Source: Tretioscincus oriximinensis (taxonomy: Eukaryota > Chordata > Lepidosauria > Squamata > Gymnophthalmidae). Taken from it: a DNA stretch of 64,000 bases. The translations under genes were made by a program, and so were the position numbers. Within the stretch, counting starts at the first letter, position 1. Every line of letters begins with the position of its first letter. The notes under the pieces were generated by a model that had not been told where the DNA came from, did not search any database, and saw only the letters and a program-made list of their open reading frames with translations. Below are positions 58,646 through 64,000 of this stretch, piece by piece. The DNA is taken from NCBI GenBank assembly GCA_022410635.1, contig JAJVDF010000018.1:2533736-2597735 (forward strand), written 5' to 3'.

Positions 58646-61501
58646 TTAAGGGTGTGACACAGGGCAGTTTTTTTCAAGGATAGCTCTAGGAAAATGTATA
58701 GTGCAGACATCTCAGCTAAAATAAGCATGGAATGTAACTTGATTTTTGTCTGAATGAAAGAAAACGGAAATCTCCCAGAAATGCAGAAGCAACATACATG
58801 AGATGTTGGCATTGTTTTTTAGCCATTCTATTTTAACTGCTTTTATAATTATTATATTGAAATCTTGTGGTATATGGCAGGATATAAACAAATAATGGAT
58901 TTTCAGTTCTCAGTGATAAATGTGGAGGTGAGAACAAATAAATACCTGCTTCAAGACAATCTGGGAGAGTTGGCAAATTACAACTTCATGTACAGTTCTT
59001 GGTATGGTTCTCATGCAATGCTAAAATAATACTATCCTGCTTGTAAGCCCTATCATTGAACCCCATCCTTCCTGAACTGTTCTCTGTGAGAACTGGGGAG
59101 ATGGGTATATGTGCGGGTGTTTTTGTTACAGATATAGGGTGTTATAAATAAAGGTTTTATTTATTATTTATTTAATTGACACTGAAACAAAGCTTGGCTA
59201 TTTCTTAAGGATCAAATATTGACAGTGAATGATAGTGACTGGTTTGGGGTACCACAGAAAGTGGCTCAAAGACTGGAAAACCTCTAATAACTAGAAAATC
59301 CAACAACTACATTCCACAATAACTGGGCTTTTTGCTGTATTTATTGTCTGATGTTTTGACTGAGAAGTTAGTGCACCATTATTTATAAACCAATATCTAA
59401 CAGAGATGTTTTCTGTACTGTAGGGCATACTGTTTTGGAGAAAATTTGCTAAGTGCATCCTTTGGTATACTGCCGATTTAGACATGTCATCACTATAGCA
59501 ACAGAAATGCCCTGAGGCAGGGAGCATCTCGGGAAGTTCAATAAAAAGGATCAATGAAAAAAGCACAAACAAATTGGAAAAAGTTGCTTTTATTTAAAAA
59601 TTCAATATAACACAAGCTATATACTGAACAGAGTTTATATTCTCTCCGACCTGTGTAACTGGGTTTATGAAGAGAAGGCACAAATGTGGGCCCAGACTGA
59701 GCCAAGATATAACTGTTGTTTTTTTCTTCAATAGCTTGGCCAATCCTTAGCCAATCCATCAGCAGAAGGGACTACCAAAGCAGTGGATATCGTTTTCCTC
59801 GTCAATGTCAAAGCTATTTACAGTGTCCTTCTACGTTTAATTGTTTATGTTTGCCCATAGTTCTGATGTTTTCCAGCAGAGTCATTTACCTTGACTTATC
59901 ACCTTTGAAGAACAAAGAAAATGTCCATATCTTGAGCACATCAGATGACATAGAAAAGTAAAGCCTGAAGACAGCTCTTGCTGTAGTTTGCTGGATGCCT
60001 CTTTCCTAGGCTTGAAGATATGATCAAGGCAATCTCCTTTTGGAAATACAAGGCCACTTTGGTTATTTAACACTGATAAAATCCATCAAGAATATTGCTG
60101 GTTTTCCAAGACCAATGTATCCATTTAGATGGCTACATGCAGCAGAAGCCCGTAATACAGTATTTAAAGTTCAGCTGGTAATATGTAATGTTCTCTTAAT
60201 GTTTTTGTCTAAGATGCCTCAAAGTCTAAGTACTGTTAGTANATGCAGGCATGGAACAAAATGGCAGGATGAGTGTTGCTGCAATGTAGAGTTACTCAAG
60301 TACACCAGCTTTATCTTCCACATTGTATTGTTTGTTCTTTGTCAGCTTCCAGCTGATTATGGATAATAGCAGGATACCAATTAGTTTGTAGCCCACTTGA
60401 AGGCCTAAGTATCTGCCAAGAGAAGAACAGTAGGAAAATATGAGAACAAACTCTTGAGCTCATCAGATTTACAGTAATAATCTTCTTGTTTTAGAACAGA
60501 GACCCAAAAATAAATACATTAGGCCTTACTTCCCTCCTCAACAGTGTGACTTGTTTGGTAGGTCATGCATAGATAAGATCATCATTATCATCAATGTTAT
60601 TTTATAAAGCATTAACTATTCACTTATATAGTATTCATTGCTAAAGATTGTATGCATTGCTGTTCTTCTTAAGGATAAAAGAGATGCCTCTTCTGGGAAC
60701 TGGGAAGCAGGATACATTTACCAGAAAGGAAATGTTTCCTCTTTAAGTAGGCATGTAGCAGAGGTGAAAGTGTGACTGTGAAATAACTTCTGATTGATTG
60801 AAATATTAACTGATGCTAATCATATATCTTAAATTATTTTTTGCATACCCTAAAGCAAGACTAACACAACCTACCTGCATCTTCCCAGATGTAGTAGCAC
60901 CTTCCTTCAGCTTCCATAACATACCCTTCCTATTTATTCATTATCATTCCCATTCATACACGTTCCCATCCATATGTCCATAACTATACTTCTTAATCTA
61001 ATTCAATTTTAACATAATAGCTATGGCTATATATTCAACAATTCCACAATAAACATTCCCTCTTCTTCTGGAACAGTGAACATTTATTCTCTTCCTTTAC
61101 CTATACTTTTCCAGGAAATACATAAGCCCAGACTACAGCTTTCTCTCCTTTTGAACCTCTGTTGATAATTAAAAATATTTATCTCTTCAAACTCATTATT
61201 CTCACTTTCTTTTCAGCCATTTATTTTCCACTCAAACTACTGCTGAGTTTTTTCCATAATTTCCTGCTCTCCTTCAAATACCACCAATGTCATTGCTGAA
61301 CATACCATTGATGACCTGAATTTTTCTTTTGCTCAACATTTATCATTTTAGTTGTTTTTCATCTCTTCAAGGCCTTCTCTCTATATATCAATTCCCTTCT
61401 TAAAAATACATTACAGTATCACCCAGCTGATCACAGGGAAACCCCAACGTGTGGCATAACCATTCATCTATAGCTTCTCACCATTTTCAGTTATCTCTTT
61501 A
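58646..61501. other. Intergenic, possibly old repeat sequence
   Basis: No exon recognised. Around 59505-59545 CCTGAGGCAGGGAGCATCTC followed by GGGAAGTTCAATAAAAAGG recalls a Penelope-like tail, but not clearly enough to annotate. Confidence 0.4.
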
Positions 61502-63785
61502 GAACATAAGAACATAAGAAGAGCCATACTGGATCAGGCCACAGCCCATCAAGTCCAGCATTCTGTGTCACACAGAGGCCCACCAGATGCACCTGGGCAG
61601 TCCGAACACAGGAAAGCAAAATATGCTCCTGTTCATGACTCCCTGCAAATGGTATTTCAGGAGTCCTGCCTGTTGCTTCATCCCGGAGGCAACATCTAGA
61701 CATCCATCCTAGTATCCATTTATACCCTTGGTGTCCACAAACCTGTCTAGTCCTGTCTTGAAACTATCCAAGCTGTTAGCTACCACTGCCTCTTCGGGAA
61801 GTAAATTCCACAGGTCGATGATCCTCTGGGTGAAGAAATACTTTCCTTTGTCTGTTCTCACTTTTCTACCCAACAGTTTTAAGGAGTGCCCTCTGCTCCT
61901 TGTGTTGTGTGATAGAGAAAACATTTTTCTCTATTCACTCTGTCCATCCCATGCATGATTTTGTACACTTCAATCAGATCACCTCTCAAACTTTGCCTTT
62001 TGAGGCTGAAGAGGCCCAGACGTTGCAGCCTGATTTTATAAGGGAGGTGCTCCAGACCCATGGTCATTACTGTTGCCCTTTTCTGCACCTTCTCCAGTTC
62101 CAAAATATCCCTCTTGAGATGTGGTGACCAGAATTGAACACAGTATTCCAAATGTGGCCTCATCACAGATTTATAAAGAGGCAAAACTTTGCTGACTTGT
62201 TTTCGATTCCTTTCCTAATTATCCCCAACATGGAATTTGCCTTTTTTGCTGCTGCTGCACACTGGGTTGACATTTTCATTGAATTGTCCACCAACACCCC
62301 AAGATCCTTTTCTTGCTGGGTCACAGAAAGCTTTGTTCCCATCAGGTAGTAGGAGTGGTTGGGGTTCTTTGCCCCAATATGCATGTCTTTGCACTTGCTT
62401 AAATAGAAGTGCATTTGCCACTTTGATGCCCACTCTCCCAATTTCAATAGATCATTCTGGTGTGCCTTACAATCATTTTCAGTTTTCACTACCCTGAACA
62501 GTTTAGTGTCGTCCGCAAACCTGGCTGCTTCACTATTTACCTCGGCATCCAGATCATTTATAAATATATTTATAAATATATGTTCAGATCCCTGGGGTAC
62601 CCCACTTCTTACCTCTTTCCACTCAATTTATTACAACCATTTGTTTTCTATCTTTTAGCCAGTTTCCAATCCAGGACAAAGTCTGTCCTCTTATACCATG
62701 AGTACGGAGCTTTTTTAGAAGCCTTTGATGTGGGACTTTATCAAAAGCCTTCTGAAAATCTAGATAGACAATATCAACTGGATCCCCTTTATCTACATGT
62801 TTGTTAACACTCTCAAAGAATTCTAGCAAGTTGGTAAGGCATGATTTACCTTTGCTGAAGCCATGCTGAATTTCATTCAGCAATGCGTGCCTCTCCATGT
62901 GTTTAGTAATTTTGTCCTTAATTATGGCTTCCAACACTTTACCTGGAATTGATGTTAAACTGATGGGTCTATAACTTCCGGGATCACCCCGGGATCCTTT
63001 TTTGAAAATTGGTGTTACAATCTACTGGTACTATGCCTGATCTTAAGGAAAGATTAAATATTTTGGTTAGAAGTTCAGCAATTTAGCATTTGAGTTTTTT
63101 AAGAATTCTTGGGTGAATGCCGCCTGGCCCTGGGGATTTATAAATGTTCAGCTTATTAAGGCTAGCAAGGACCTCCTCCCTTGTTATCTCTATCCAGTTT
63201 AATTCCTCTGGTGTTCTTTCTGAGAAAACTAAATCTGTTGCAGATAAATTCCCTCTGTCTTCTTCAGTGAAAACTGAAGCAAAAAATTCATTTAACCTCT
63301 CTGCAGTCTCCACGTCCTCCTTGATTATGCCCTTTTGTCCATTGCTGTCTAGTGATCCAACTGCTTTCCTGGTAGAATTCTTATTTCTGATATATTTGAA
63401 AAAGTCCTTGTTATTTCTTTTAATATTCTTTGCAATGTGCTCCTCAAAGTTTTTCTTCGCATCCTTGACTACCACCCTACATTTGGTTTGTGCTCCCTTC
63501 TGTTCACCTCACTAGGATAAGCCTTCCGCTTTTTAAACGAGTTTCTCTTCATCCTAATTACTTCCTTTATTGCAGAGGTAAGCCATATGGGTGTCTTTTT
63601 GGACTTGGCAGAACCCTTTCTTCTCTTGGGAATGCATTTTATTTCAGTTTCCAATATTGTATTTGAAAACAATTTCCACGCTTTTTGAAGGGACTGGACT
63701 TCTCTCACTTTCCCTTTTAATTTTCTTTTTACCATTTTCCTCATTTTGGGAAAATTTCCTCTGTGAAAGTTGAAGTTGTGTATGT
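61502..63785 (-). mobile_element. CR1 LINE, longest copy (2.3 kb)
   Basis: From the 3' octamers at 61502 this copy runs leftward-to-rightward through the ORF2 end, the RT C-terminal half, the RT core (DIVYLDFQKAFDKVPHQ; HGFSKGKSCLTNLLEF), the SPGPGGIHPRIL and WIEITREEV linker motifs, and the basic linker KRKLKGKVREVQSLQKAWK up to about 63785. The endonuclease domain is missing, so it is 5' truncated. Several frameshifts separate the blocks, and a deletion near 62590 removes the YXDD-side sequence. It is inactive but the best template here for the local CR1 family. Confidence 0.9.
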
Positions 63786-63821
63786 ATCCACATACATACA
63801 TTACTGTGTATGTGGATACAT
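63782..63821. repeat. 17-bp inverted repeat
   Basis: ATGTATCCACATACATA (63782-63798) and TGTGTATGTGGATACAT (63805-63821) pair at 15 of 17 positions around a 6-base loop. It abuts the 5' truncation point of the long CR1. Confidence 0.85.
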
Positions 63822-64000
63822 TGTAAGTCAGTTGCGTGGGTAACTCCCCAACATTAACTTAATTGGAAGCTTTTCTTTCGAAAGACCTTCAAAGAAGATT
63901 TAAATATGACACAGAAAACTGGCATTCTCAAGAGACTGCTGGTCAAGCACTATGGAATAAATTGCAATGTCTATTTTGAAAGTGAGAACAGCCCTATCTT

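Overview
This window is vertebrate nuclear DNA, most likely from a squamate reptile (lizard, gecko or snake). Exons are sparse and introns very long. There is one strong CpG island. The repeats are CR1 LINEs ending in the octamer CATAAGAA/TTCTTATG, tRNA-derived SINEs of Sauria-SINE type with a BovB-like tail, a BovB/RTE fragment, L2-like LINE ends, one L1 tail, hAT-type non-autonomous transposons and several foldback elements. That combination is what is known from squamates; the species cannot be told. Most of the sequence is AT-rich, non-coding and repeat-derived. Isolated single n characters are scattered through it.

One host gene is recognisable: a RAB6 GTPase gene (RAB6A or RAB6B) on the minus strand. 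Exon 1 (coding part 42240-42309) lies in a CpG island at about 41090-42960 and encodes the N-terminus beginning [15 protein letters not shown]. Exon 2 (7284-7342) encodes [20 protein letters not shown]. Donor, acceptor and phase all fit, so intron 1 is 34,897 bp. The remaining exons should lie beyond position 1. The 21.7 kb upstream of the start codon (42310-64000) shows no other host exon that I can support.

Layout: 1-7283 presumed intron 2, with one CR1 tail and one Penelope-like tail. 7343-42239 intron 1, containing a (TATC)n array, SINEs, an L2-like end, hAT MITEs (12.9 and 33.4 kb), a dense CR1 cluster (24.6-32.4 kb), another CR1 (35.9 kb), an (ATT)n array (39.9 kb) and a 34-bp polypurine minisatellite (41.76 kb). 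42.2-42.9 kb: exon 1, a CGG repeat just upstream of the ATG, and the promoter. 43.1-64 kb: intergenic, with CR1 copies, a rearranged retroelement with a 15-bp target duplication (44.66-45.18 kb), a foldback family in three copies (47.7, 50.9, 56.3 kb), an L1 ORF2 C-terminus (53.2-54.1 kb), a TIR element with GC-rich cargo (58.1-58.6 kb) and a 2.3 kb CR1 (61.5-63.8 kb).

The least explained material is structural. Several repeat tails share a CTGANGA-hairpin-GAAA motif resembling the core of a hammerhead ribozyme, as known from Penelope-like elements. Two of them sit beside near-perfect inverted duplications. All family names come from recognising motifs by eye; no database search was possible.
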